In this document: in pieces, positions 1 to 6,015 of the stretch
Layout: every line of letters starts with the position of its first letter
Numbering within the stretch: position 1 is the first letter of the stretch
Assembly: GCA_900754605.1 (NCBI GenBank)
Contig: CAAEDK010000003.1
Coordinates: 1 to 16,276, forward strand
Source of the DNA: an uncultured Oscillospiraceae bacterium
GTDB lineage: Bacteria > Bacillota_A > Clostridia > Oscillospirales > Oscillospiraceae
Reading direction: 5' to 3'
DNA: 16,276 nt
The notes under the pieces: model-generated
Seen by the model: only the letters and a program-made list of their open reading frames with translations
Told to the model about the DNA's origin: nothing
Databases searched by the model: none
Program-made: the position numbers and the translations under genes

Positions 1-61
1 CTAGATTCAGGTTCTAGTGTCCATTACGGACGTGCGGGTTCAAGTCCCGCCTCGCGCACCA
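1..61 (+). tRNA. tRNA-Leu(CAG), 3' part only (cut by window edge)
   Basis: These 61 bases are identical to the last 61 bases of the complete tRNA-Leu at 134-221. They start at the anticodon stem and include the CAG anticodon (bases 8-10), the variable arm, the T arm and an encoded CCA end (59-61). The 5' half lies outside the window. The two copies are 160 bp apart in tandem and are probably co-transcribed, since no promoter is evident between them. The gene is cut by the window and is not a pseudogene as far as can be seen. Confidence 0.93.
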
Positions 62-62
62 C

Positions 63-93
63 GTTCCACCGGAGGGCTCCCTTCCGGTGGAAC
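63..93 (+). other. Stable hairpin in the spacer between the two tRNA-Leu genes
   Basis: An 11-bp perfect inverted repeat, GTTCCACCGGA at 63-73 and its complement at 83-93, begins 2 nt after the first tRNA's CCA. No T run follows, so it does not look like a rho-independent terminator. It may act as a processing or stabilising stem in a tandem tRNA transcript; that role is inference. A smaller stem (CCCC/GGGG) follows at about 95-105. Confidence 0.5.
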
Positions 94-133
94 ACCCCAA
101 CGGGGAGATACAGGGAGCAAAGTTCATATCGAC

Positions 134-221
134 GCGCGAGTGGTGGAATTGGCAGACTCGCTAGATTCAGGTTCTAGTGTCCATTACGGACGTGCGGGTT
201 CAAGTCCCGCCTCGCGCACCA
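134..221 (+). tRNA. tRNA-Leu, anticodon CAG
   Basis: A complete class II (long variable arm) tRNA of 88 nt including an encoded CCA. The 7-bp acceptor stem pairs GCGCGAG (134-140) with CTCGCGC (211-217), followed by discriminator A and CCA. The D-loop region carries the expected GG motif. The anticodon stem is CTAGA/TCTAG (161-165/173-177) around the loop TTCAGGT, giving anticodon CAG (168-170), which reads CUG, a leucine codon heavily used in the GC-rich flanking genes. The variable arm pairs GTCC with GGAC, and the T arm is GCGGG-TTCAAGT-CCCGC. It is the second of two tandem identical genes and is followed at once by a terminator. Confidence 0.97.
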
Positions 222-259
222 AAGAGAAAGGGCTTCCTATCCGGAAGTCCTTTCTCTTT
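221..259 (+). terminator. Rho-independent terminator of the tRNA-Leu pair
   Basis: A 17-bp stem with one G-U pair joins 221-237 to 243-259 around a 5-nt loop. The 3' arm is T-rich and ends in CTTT. The stem starts at the final A of the tRNA CCA, so transcript ends are formed right at the mature 3' end. No other signal interrupts tRNA and hairpin, and the orientation matches the tRNA genes. Confidence 0.8.
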
Positions 260-264
260 GGGCT

Positions 265-400
265 CCGGCAGCCGAAGGCGGCCTCCGCCCTTCGGTGATT
301 CAAATGCTCGGCGGAAGTGAATTCCGCCTGCGCCGAGGTTTTGCCTGCGGCAAAGCGCCCGTGCGGCGCAAATGCGCCGCCGGCCAGAAGGCCGGTGGGG
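265..400. repeat. Hairpin-dense non-coding stretch between the tRNA genes and the decayed gene
   Basis: This GC-rich stretch has no credible gene but holds several back-to-back palindromes: an imperfect CCGAAGGCGG/CCGCCCTTCGG stem (about 272-296), GGCGGAA/TTCCGCC (about 311-329), GCGGCGCA/TGCGCCGC (about 363-380) and CCGGCC/GGCCGG (about 380-395). Such clusters resemble the short palindromic intergenic repeats of many gut Clostridia. Whether this is a dispersed family cannot be told from one copy. Confidence 0.4.
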
Positions 401-456
401 TGGGTCTCCTATACCTTTTCGAGATTTTAAAATATCGATTTTGACCGTCCCTTCTC

Positions 457-496
457 AAAAGAGAGACATCTGCGGAAAGTAGATGTCTCTCTTTTT
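457..496 (-). terminator. Bidirectional rho-independent terminator downstream of the decayed gene
   Basis: A perfect 15-bp stem pairs 457-471 (AAAAGAGAGACATCT) with 481-495, with a 9-nt loop. Both arms end in A or T runs, so it can stop transcription in either direction. On the minus strand it lies 30 nt after the stop of the decayed gene at 526-1690 and would be its natural terminator. Confidence 0.8.
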
Positions 497-525
497 GAAT
501 TTTGGATGCTTTTGGCAGGGCATCA

Positions 526-1690
526 TCAGCGCCGCGGCAACCTGTACAGCCGCCTCGTAAGCCCGTCATGCGTTTTGTCCCAGCTGGTGGTTCCCCAAAG
601 AGCAGCCAGGTCCCGTTCGAGCTTCTGCATCTCCGCCTCCAGCTCCTCAGAGACAGGGTACAGGCCGATCGCCCTGAAGATATAAGACATCATCACAGTG
701 AGCAGATGATAGGTGGAGTCGTAAAATGTAAAGGGATGTATTTTGGAGCGGATATCCTGCCCGTGGACAAACGCGCAGGCCCATTGATACGTCTGATAGA
801 GCTCCGTTTCCTGCATGTATTCACAAACATGGGAGAAGTAGATCCGGCCTTTGCCCGGGATCACGGAAACCAGCCACTCGTTTTTGTTGCCCTTTTTGAA
901 CCGCCGGATTGTTTCCTCCGGCTCTCGGTTCCATGCGCTGCAAAGTGCATACACAGTTTTGAGTTTTGCCTGCCGCAGCGCCCCATCCTAGCCGGGGAGG
1001 CTGCGGATCATCCCGCAGAGAAACCAGTCTTCCAAAAGGCGGGCGCTCTTTTCCTGCTTCAGCACCTTCCCGTAGACACAGCACTCCATCAGAGTCCGCG
1101 TCATCGCCGCTGCGGAAAACAGATTCCCGCCCACAAACATGTTGAAGAGCTCGTTGATCAGCTCGCGCATGTGAAGACGCCACTGGAGCAGATAGTTTTG
1201 CGGGTCATAGGGGCTCTGGGGGCAGCAGCGCATACTCTGCGTCCAGCTCCTGGTAGCGCTTCAAAAAATCCGAGACCTGTTTGAGATAGGCGTATACAGT
1301 CGCCTCGGACTGATATTCGGTGTGGCTGAAATTCTCCACATACAGGTCGTCTAGGCTGTGGTCCTTCATTTCTGGCGTGGGAAATTTCCAGCCGTTCGGG
1401 CACATCGTTCCGCTGTGGGTTCTTGTTCCTGGCAGAAATCAGTGGGAAATGAACTTCCGTAAGAAACGGAAGCAAAAATCTCAATCCGAATCCCTTTTGG
1501 AGCTCCGCATATCCGCGTCAAACCTGCCCTGCGCATTGCGGTGTCCGTCAATGTCAAGGTACAGGGTTCTCGGCTTTCCCGGCTCCTTCTTTTCCGCGGC
1601 GTATACCAAGGACACAAGATCCTTTGCCGCCTTCTCAAAATTTTCCCGCCGCATAACACGGTGGTATAGCGCAACGCCTGCCTGATCCAT
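526..1690 (-). pseudogene. Decayed gene, about 388 codons; C-terminal part resembles DUF5677-type proteins
   Basis: An ATG at 1690 with a good RBS (AGGAGGG, about 1695-1701) opens a reading frame that is broken repeatedly. The frame shifts near 1500, after residues FDADMR, where the next frame resumes with ELQK and FLLPFLTEVHFPLISARN. It shifts again near 1390 (resuming PTPEMKDHSLDDLYVENF) and at the GGGG tract 1210-1213 (resuming YDPQNYLLQWRLHMREL). An in-frame TAG at 988-990 then interrupts the last part, probably from a TGG Trp codon. Pieced together it encodes one protein: an N-terminal block with LYLDIDGHR and RNDVPERLEI, then a helical C-terminal block (AAAMTRTLMECC) that resembles DUF5677 proteins of unknown function. 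It lies between the displaced guaA terminator and its own terminator. Four independent lesions make sequencing error an unlikely full explanation. Confidence 0.72.
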
Positions 1691-1720
1691 GTGATCCCTC
1701 CTGTTCCGATTTTAAGAATC

Positions 1721-1760
1721 AAAAAAGCTCCAGGGCCCAAGCGCAGGCTCTGGAGCTTTT
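1721..1760 (-). terminator. Rho-independent terminator, probably the original guaA terminator displaced by the insertion
   Basis: AAAAGCTCCAG at 1723-1733 pairs with CTGGAGCTTTT at 1750-1760. Read on the minus strand, the stem is followed by a run of six T. It begins about 6 nt after a TGA that closes a guaA-like tail (Glu-Trp-Glu-stop at 1766-1777). This is the arrangement expected just after guaA, yet the intact guaA gene ends 8 kb away. I read it as the native terminator cut off by the mobile element. The plus-strand side also ends in TTTT, so it may work both ways. Confidence 0.75.
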
Positions 1761-1765
1761 GACCG

Positions 1766-1778
1766 TCATTCCCACTCG
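1766..1778. repeat. Distal attachment-site core (copy of the guaA 3' end)
   Basis: The sequence TCATTCCCACTCG matches 9776-9788 (TCACTCCCACTCG) with one mismatch. On the minus strand it reads Glu-Trp-Glu-stop, the same ending as GuaA. It is followed on that strand by a rho-independent terminator. The single difference (GAA versus GAG for the last Glu) is what is expected if one copy came from the host and the other from the element. Confidence 0.75.
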
Positions 1779-1878
1779 TTGTTGGGCATCGTGTTTAACG
1801 GATTTTGCTTCATAAATTTGATACCTCATTTTTTTGATTATTTGATGTGTCCATATTATCCAGCCTATACGATGGGCT

Positions 1879-1907
1879 GTTATCAAATTGTTATCGGTGG
1901 TGATAAC
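1879..1907 (+). repeat. Candidate arm-type integrase site, left end
   Basis: GTTATCAAATTGTTATC at 1879-1895 is a 17-bp motif with internal GTTATC repeats. It recurs, with one mismatch and in the same orientation, at 9699-9715. A further inverted copy, GATAAC, follows at 1902-1907, making a GTTATC-6-GATAAC palindrome. The motif starts 100 bp inside the left core repeat. Tyrosine integrases of this class often bind short direct repeats inside both ends; that assignment is inference. Confidence 0.55.
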
Positions 1908-2002
1908 GGGGGGTAGCAGGGTTGTTGTTTTCTCTGGTGGTTTACAACTACATTTTACCACGAAAGGCAGGGAAATGCAATAACCATCCTTGCTGTGGCG
2001 TA

Positions 2003-3922
2003 TCAAGGAATCTTACTGAACATATGGCGCACCTTATCCAAACGGCTGTTTGGACGACGGGGCTGGATGACTGGCTCGCCGACAGTGGCCTGATACCCTT
2101 TCAGTTCCGTCAGGCACACGCTCCGCCCGTTGGTGTAAAAGGCCAAATCAGTACGGTATGCCTGTATGCAACGGGCGGGAATCTCGCCAGTAAAGACAAC
2201 TTCATCCTTTTTTATCTGGGCCGTTTCGATGGTGGCACAGTATTTCGGCGCATCATGATAAGCCCTGGAAAGGTATTCCTGGGGCGCATAGAGGGTGAAG
2301 GAGAGATAAGGTTCCAGCAACTGCGTCCCAGATTTCTTCAATGCCTGTTCCAATACAATCGGGGCCAATGAGCGGAAGTCCGCCGGCGTACTGACCGGGC
2401 TATAGTAAAGTCCATATTCAAAGCAAATCTTACAGTCCGTTACGTTCCAGCCACACAAGCCTTGCCCCAAACCGTAACGGATACCATCCATGACAGCGTT
2501 TTGAAAACTCTGGTTCAGGTATCCCAGGGAAACCCGGCTCTCGTATTTTACACCGGAGCCAAGCGGGAGCGGTGTAACAGACAGTCCGATAGATGCCCAA
2601 AACGGGTTAGGCGGCACCTCGATATGGATGGTGTGACTGGCCACTTTGAGCGGCCGCTCTAAATAAATGACGGTGGGTTCCTTCACTGCTGTTTCAATCT
2701 TGTATTTTTCCGTCAGCAAAGCGGAAACAACCTCCAACTGCATCCGACCCAAAAAAGAAAGAATGATCTCATGGGTGGTGGAATCCACCTCGTAGTGCAA
2801 AAGCGGGTCAGTATCCGCAATTTGCGTAAGAGCGTCCAGCAACCGGTCTCTTTGCTCTGCCGTTTTTGGCGTAATCGTCGTCCGCAGCATAGGGAAGGGA
2901 ACATCACTCCACATTTCACGAGGAAGTTGGGTTTTGTCCCCCAATATATCGTTTAATCTCAAGCTGTCGCTGGGAAGGATGACAATTTCGCCCTTATGGG
3001 CGGTATCTGTCCGAACAATCTCCCCTTTGGATGGAATACGCATCTCTGTGATTTTCAGCTTTTCTCTCCCGGCCAGGGCCACCGTATCCCGCAGACGCAG
3101 CGTTCCGCTGTATAGCCGCAGATAGACAAGCCTCTGGCCGCAATCTGTATACTCCACCTTAAAAACTCTACCGCACAGGGCGGCGCTCCCCTGTTCCTTG
3201 GTCGATTGGAACAGCCCTATCACCGCATCCATCAACTGTTGAATGCCAAGGCCGTTTTTGGCGCTACCATGATAGACCGGGAGCAGGGAGGCGTCTTGAA
3301 CTCGCCGCTGTTCTTCTTGCGCAAGTTCTTTCTGACTGATTGATTCTCCTGCGATATACTTTGCCAATAACTCATCGTTATTTTCGATGACCGAATCCCA
3401 CACCTCTGCACTAGTGTTTTCTGTCAGAGTTATTTTCGAGGACAGCGACACTGTCTGCTTGATGATAATATCAGCGGAGAGCTTATCCCGAACAGACTGA
3501 TATACGCTCTCCAAATCAATGCCAACCTGGTCGATCTTGTTGATAAAGATAATGGTGGGGATGTTCAATTTCCGTAGGGCATGGAACAGAACACGGGTCT
3601 GGGCCTGCACGCCATCTTTAGCGGAGAGCACCAAGATGGCCCCGTCCAAAACAGCCAGAGAGCGGTATACCTCTGCCAAGAAATCCATGTGGCCGGGAGT
3701 ATCCACAATATTGACTTTACAACTGTGCCACTGGAAAGAAGTGACTGCCGTTTGAATGGTAATTCCACGCTGCCGCTCCAAAAACATAGTGTCCGTTCTC
3801 GTTGTCCCTTTTTCGACGCTCCCCGGCTCTGAAATGGTTCCGCTGGCATACAGCAGGCTTTCTGTCAGTGTCGTCTTGCCCGCATCTACATGGGCAAGAA
3901 TCCCGATATTGATAATGTTCAT
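2003..3922 (-). CDS. tet(W): Tetracycline resistance ribosomal protection protein, tet(W)-type
   Basis: This EF-G-like GTPase binds the ribosome and dislodges tetracycline. The ATG at 3922 gives 639 residues, the size of Tet(W); it has an AGGAGG-like site 5 nt upstream, while a longer in-frame extension lacks one. The G1 loop AHVDAGKTT (10-18), RGITI (52-56), DTPGH (74-78) and NKID (128-131) are intact, as is the C-terminal [12 protein letters not shown] loop that contacts the decoding centre in TetM and TetO. From memory the sequence is closest to Tet(W), but it differs at some tens of positions spread along the protein, for example around residues 170-240 and 335-350. It may be a divergent allele or a mosaic. 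It is the only gene in the element with its own leader and attenuator. Codon use is more AT-rich than its neighbours, consistent with acquisition from elsewhere. Confidence 0.93.
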   Translation of the reverse strand: MNIINIGILAHVDAGKTTLTESLLYASGTISEPGSVEKGTTRTDTMFLERQRGITIQTAVTSFQWHSCKVNIVDTPGHMDFLAEVYRSLAVLDGAILVLSAKDGVQAQTRVLFHALRKLNIPTIIFINKIDQVGIDLESVYQSVRDKLSADIIIKQTVSLSSKITLTENTSAEVWDSVIENNDELLAKYIAGESISQKELAQEEQRRVQDASLLPVYHGSAKNGLGIQQLMDAVIGLFQSTKEQGSAALCGRVFKVEYTDCGQRLVYLRLYSGTLRLRDTVALAGREKLKITEMRIPSKGEIVRTDTAHKGEIVILPSDSLRLNDILGDKTQLPREMWSDVPFPMLRTTITPKTAEQRDRLLDALTQIADTDPLLHYEVDSTTHEIILSFLGRMQLEVVSALLTEKYKIETAVKEPTVIYLERPLKVASHTIHIEVPPNPFWASIGLSVTPLPLGSGVKYESRVSLGYLNQSFQNAVMDGIRYGLGQGLCGWNVTDCKICFEYGLYYSPVSTPADFRSLAPIVLEQALKKSGTQLLEPYLSFTLYAPQEYLSRAYHDAPKYCATIETAQIKKDEVVFTGEIPARCIQAYRTDLAFYTNGRSVCLTELKGYQATVGEPVIQPRRPNSRLDKVRHMFSKIP

Positions 3923-3954
3923 GTCTATCCTCCATACAAGGCCCAAAAGGGCGC

Positions 3955-3991
3955 AAAAATCCCCAGCGGCAAATACTTTTACCGCTGGGGA
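3955..3991 (-). terminator. Second attenuator hairpin of the tet leader
   Basis: A perfect 10-bp stem pairs 3960-3969 (TCCCCAGCGG) with 3982-3991, and on the minus strand it is followed directly by five T (3959-3955). It lies about 30 nt before the tet start codon, so it would stop transcription before the gene. The last codon of a short leader reading frame (3992-4030) abuts the stem, the usual arrangement for ribosome-controlled attenuation. A small GCCC-AAAA-GGGC hairpin (3941-3952) lies between it and the tet RBS. Confidence 0.7.
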
Positions 3992-4030
3992 TCATGACTT
4001 CGGATACATAGAAACGCATTCAGCTAACAT
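3992..4030 (-). CDS. Putative 12-residue leader peptide of tet(W), promoter-distal
   Basis: ATG at 4030 to TGA at 3992-3994 reads MLAECVSMYPKS. The stop codon touches the base of the attenuator hairpin at 3960-3991, so a ribosome finishing this peptide would cover the hairpin's 5' arm. The upstream Shine-Dalgarno match is weak (GGATAACGG), which lowers confidence. tet(M) of Tn916 is known to be regulated by a leader peptide and attenuation; by analogy this could sense slowed translation by tetracycline-bound ribosomes. Confidence 0.4.
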   Translation of the reverse strand: MLAECVSMYPKS

Positions 4031-4071
4031 GAGCCGTTATCCGTCACGATATTTGATAAAAAGGCAAAAGC

Positions 4072-4151
4072 ATTCTTAAATTGGGTACAAAAACCAAGCC
4101 CCTGCAAGGGGCAATTATTTTTGTGCCCATTATCAAATTTTATTTAAGAAT
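4072..4151 (-). promoter_or_regulatory. First attenuator of the tet leader, with nested alternative stems
   Basis: Three nested inverted repeats occupy this stretch. The outer one pairs ATTCTTAAAT (4072-4081) with 4142-4151. The middle one pairs TGGGTACAAAAA (4082-4093) with TTTTTGTGCCCA (4118-4129), with one mismatch. The inner one pairs GCCCC (4098-4102) with GGGGC (4108-4112) and on the minus strand is followed by TTGGTTTTTG, a terminator. Folding into the long stem versus the short terminator could switch readthrough. The outer 5' arm overlaps the stop codon of the leader peptide at 4140-4163. Confidence 0.65.
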
Positions 4152-4163
4152 ACCTTGCCGCAT
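4140..4163 (-). CDS. Putative 7-residue leader peptide of tet(W), promoter-proximal
   Basis: ATG at 4163 to TAA at 4140-4142 reads MRQGILK. A GAGGAG Shine-Dalgarno (4174-4179) lies 10 nt upstream. The coding sequence ends inside the 5' arm of the attenuator at 4072-4151, so ribosome position would affect which stem forms. It begins about 30 nt after the predicted transcription start. No homology claim is made for so short a peptide. Confidence 0.45.
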   Translation of the reverse strand: MRQGILK

Positions 4164-4195
4164 GTTGAATAGACTCCTCAAATCAGGATGACAGC

Positions 4196-4224
4196 AGTAT
4201 AGCATAGCACACTCTAAAATGCAA
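4196..4224 (-). promoter_or_regulatory. Sigma-A promoter of the tet(W) transcript
   Basis: On the minus strand a -35 TTGCAT (4219-4224) and a -10 TATACT (4196-4201) are separated by exactly 17 bp. This places transcription start near 4189, giving a leader of about 265 nt before the tet start codon. The promoter lies just after the terminator hairpin at 4250-4286, which would isolate tet from the mobilization genes. Confidence 0.75.
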
Positions 4225-4249
4225 GAAGTTTTTACCCGCTGTCCCAAAT

Positions 4250-4286
4250 AAATCAGGAGGGCATTCACCGGGACACCCTCCGATTT
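4250..4286 (-). terminator. Terminator-like hairpin after the TnpV remnant
   Basis: AAATCAGGAGGG (4250-4261) pairs with CCCTCCGATTT (4276-4286) with one bulged base. On the minus strand the hairpin starts 7 nt after the last TnpV-like stop codon and is followed by an AT-rich but broken T tract. It would end the relaxase transcript before the tet promoter. The weak T tract makes termination efficiency uncertain. Confidence 0.5.
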
Positions 4287-4292
4287 GGGGCC

Positions 4293-4407
4293 TCATGCGC
4301 AAATAATTTCTGTGTCCACGATTTCCGCCGCACACGCCCGAATATTGTTAGTCCCTCTGCAACTCATACCACAGACCGTTGCCCTCGTCAAAGATGTACT
4401 TTTCCAT
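4293..4407 (-). pseudogene. tnpV: TnpV remnant: both ends present, middle deleted
   Basis: An ATG at 4407 with an RBS GGAGG 7 nt upstream opens MEKYIFDEGNGLWYELQRD and then stops (TAA). This is the familiar start of TnpV, a roughly 120-residue protein of unknown role found in Tn4451-type and many other clostridial elements. From the next frame the DNA immediately continues NNIRACAAEIVDTEIICA then TGA (4293-4295), which matches the usual TnpV C-terminus (NNIRERA...EIVNAE...). About 80 central codons are therefore missing and the ends are out of frame. It lies 23 nt after mobV, as intact tnpV genes often lie beside relaxase genes. Family recognition is from memory of the termini. Confidence 0.65.
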
Positions 4408-4430
4408 GAAATTACCTCCATTTTTTGTGA

Positions 4431-5774
4431 TTATCGTGCGCCTACCCTCATTTTTGACCTTGCACCCCATTTCCGCTCCTTTTCGACCTGTTCCTGCTGG
4501 TAAGCTGCCTCCAGTATCCTGTCCGCCTGTTCCGGGCCAATGGCCCGTCTGACCCGCTCATAGTCCCTGACTTGCCCTTTCAAGCCGTCCCTCTCGGCAC
4601 AAACCTCATAAATCCTGGCTGACAGGGAGCCGTTCTTACTGACCTCACGATCATAGGCGCTCTGCAACCGCTCAAACTTGCTCTTGAGGTCGAAGTAGGC
4701 CCGGTAGACGGAGCGCAGCACCTTGACGATCTTCTCCCAAAGGGGCTTGGCCTTTTTCTCCCGGTAGGACTTGGCCGATTCCAGCGGCCCCGCCTCCGGC
4801 AGCGTCCGCTCCGGGTCGTCGGAGAAGTCCGCCGCCAGTTTCTCCATGCCCTTGAGCAAGGGCGCTACATCGTCCAGCTTAGCCCTGGCCTGGGCCGCTT
4901 TCTTCTCAGCTGATGCTGCCTCCTTATTCTTTTTGTCGGCCTCAACCTGGGCCAGCGCCGACACCTCTTGAAGCTGTGCAAGCCGTTCCTGCTCACGCTC
5001 CGTCTTGAACTGCGTAACAGTCAAATGTTCTTCGGAACTACCACGTTCCCCACGCTCTACATCGTCATAGCCAGCGGAGCGCATATGCTCAAAGAAATCA
5101 TCTTGCAGGACACTGTACGACTTTCGTAGAACGGGTTTGCCCTTAGCTGTGCGTAACGGCTCCCCGGTGGTTTCGTCCAGAATGGGCTTGGACGCCCACT
5201 TCTTGCTCATGCTCACCTGCATGATCGTTTCCTTGACCTTGCCCACCAGGGACTTGTCCTTGCACCGCTTTGTCCAGCGTATCTCCTTCTCCACTACCGG
5301 GATATAAACCACATGGAGGTGGTAGTGGTACACGTCCTCCCCCAGCGCCTCGGACATGGCCCGGTTGCGCTCGTCAGCGTGCATGACCGCCGACAAAATA
5401 TACTGCTCTCCGCCCACGATTTTGATTGCGGCTTTGTATGCTTCGGTGTAAAATTGTTTTGCAAAGTCATAGCCGCCGTGGTTGTAGAAGTAAGCGGAGT
5501 TTACGTCAAAGACCAGCTCACCATATCGAAAGGCATCCTCCTTGATACCACGAGTGGAAATCACGCCATCAGCCTCCATTCGAGCAAACATCTCTCGATA
5601 CCCGGCAGACGGGGTTTTGAAATGGACATTGAGCGGCGTCCGCTCCAGTACAATGTCCTGATTGACATAGGAATCCTTCTCACGCTCGTTGTGCTGCTGG
5701 GTGTTACCGATCTTGGTTTCGGTCAGCCTCATATTTCTTGCGTTGGTACGGTCAATACCGTCGCCTCTCGCCAT
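4431..5774 (-). CDS. mobV: MobV-family (Mob/Pre) relaxase
   Basis: Plasmid-mobilization relaxase that nicks the element's oriT and pilots the strand into a recipient through a helper's secretion channel. The ATG at 5774 (447 residues) is chosen because AGGAGGA lies 9 nt upstream; an in-frame TTG at 5780 is too close to it. MobV motifs are visible: N-terminal NARN and QHNERE (11-31), VMHADERNR (130-138), the metal-binding histidines HYHLH (150-154) and RGERGS near residue 240. The C-terminal half is rich in Lys, Glu and Ala and is probably coiled coil. In pMV158 MobM the catalytic residue is a histidine rather than tyrosine; the N-terminal His28 is the equivalent candidate here. An oriT-like site lies about 60-130 nt upstream, the usual place for this family. 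Confidence 0.9.
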   Translation of the reverse strand: MARGDGIDRTNARNMRLTETKIGNTQQHNEREKDSYVNQDIVLERTPLNVHFKTPSAGYREMFARMEADGVISTRGIKEDAFRYGELVFDVNSAYFYNHGGYDFAKQFYTEAYKAAIKIVGGEQYILSAVMHADERNRAMSEALGEDVYHYHLHVVYIPVVEKEIRWTKRCKDKSLVGKVKETIMQVSMSKKWASKPILDETTGEPLRTAKGKPVLRKSYSVLQDDFFEHMRSAGYDDVERGERGSSEEHLTVTQFKTEREQERLAQLQEVSALAQVEADKKNKEAASAEKKAAQARAKLDDVAPLLKGMEKLAADFSDDPERTLPEAGPLESAKSYREKKAKPLWEKIVKVLRSVYRAYFDLKSKFERLQSAYDREVSKNGSLSARIYEVCAERDGLKGQVRDYERVRRAIGPEQADRILEAAYQQEQVEKERKWGARSKMRVGAR

Positions 5775-5836
5775 AGGCAAAAATCCTCCTGTTTCAGATG
5801 TTGGGTTGTTGAAAGAGGACGGGGGTTCGGGGGAGG

Positions 5837-5905
5837 CACTTCCTGCGGGAAGTGTAATAACCCACTATGACACTTTCATCCCTTCGGTCTGCAAAGTGTC
5901 GTGGG
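5837..5905 (-). other. oriT: Origin of transfer (oriT), pMV158-like
   Basis: On the minus strand an inverted repeat GACACTTT/AAAGTGTC (5893-5900 and 5869-5876), extended by CCCAC/GTGGG (5901-5905 and 5861-5865), is followed by CATAGTGGGTTATTACAC. The MobV oriT of pMV158 has the same layout, an ACTTT/AAAGT hairpin followed by ATAGTGTG^TTATAC. By alignment the nick would fall between 5861 and 5860, giving TAGTGGG^TTATT. A second inverted repeat, CACTTCC/GGAAGTG, lies at 5837-5854. The site lies directly upstream of mobV. The nick position is inferred. Confidence 0.7.
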
Positions 5906-5922
5906 CTCTCCGAGGGGGTGTG

Positions 5923-5989
5923 GGGGCTTTGCCCCCGGCAACTGCGGTTGCCTCCCCCAGCAGGGCCGCCCTTTGAAAAGGGCACCCTG
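5923..5989. repeat. Three consecutive hairpins next to oriT
   Basis: The non-coding interval between repA and mobV (5775-6094) holds, beside oriT, a GGGGGC/GCCCCC stem (about 5923-5937), GGCAAC/GTTGCC (about 5938-5953) and a nested stem CAGGG...GCCCTTT/AAAGGGC...CCCTG (5961-5989). No gene is evident here. Such stacked stems are common around origins of transfer and single-strand origins; a role in loading relaxosome proteins or lagging-strand priming is possible but unproven. Confidence 0.45.
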
Positions 5990-6015
5990 CACCCCGCCTA
6001 AACTTTGCTGCTCCC

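Noticed and set aside
134..221. tRNA-Leu as the element's integration site
   Set aside because: The repeated tRNA segments are tandem genes with normal CCA ends, no integrase lies beside them and the element boundary is 1.5 kb away at the guaA-type core.
502..1284. Open frame of 260 codons on the plus strand
   Set aside because: It has no RBS or recognisable motif and lies antisense to the decayed minus-strand gene, whose pieces form a coherent protein with RBS and terminator.
439..1767. TTTTGACCGTC occurring at 439-449 and 1757-1767 as a possible second attachment repeat
   Set aside because: The match is only 11 bp, breaks at once on both sides and is not linked to an integrase or gene end. 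The guaA-based core explains the boundary better.
3923..3946. Eight-residue extension of the tet(W) product
   Set aside because: It lies upstream of the RBS that serves the ATG at 3922, and known family members begin at the equivalent of that ATG.
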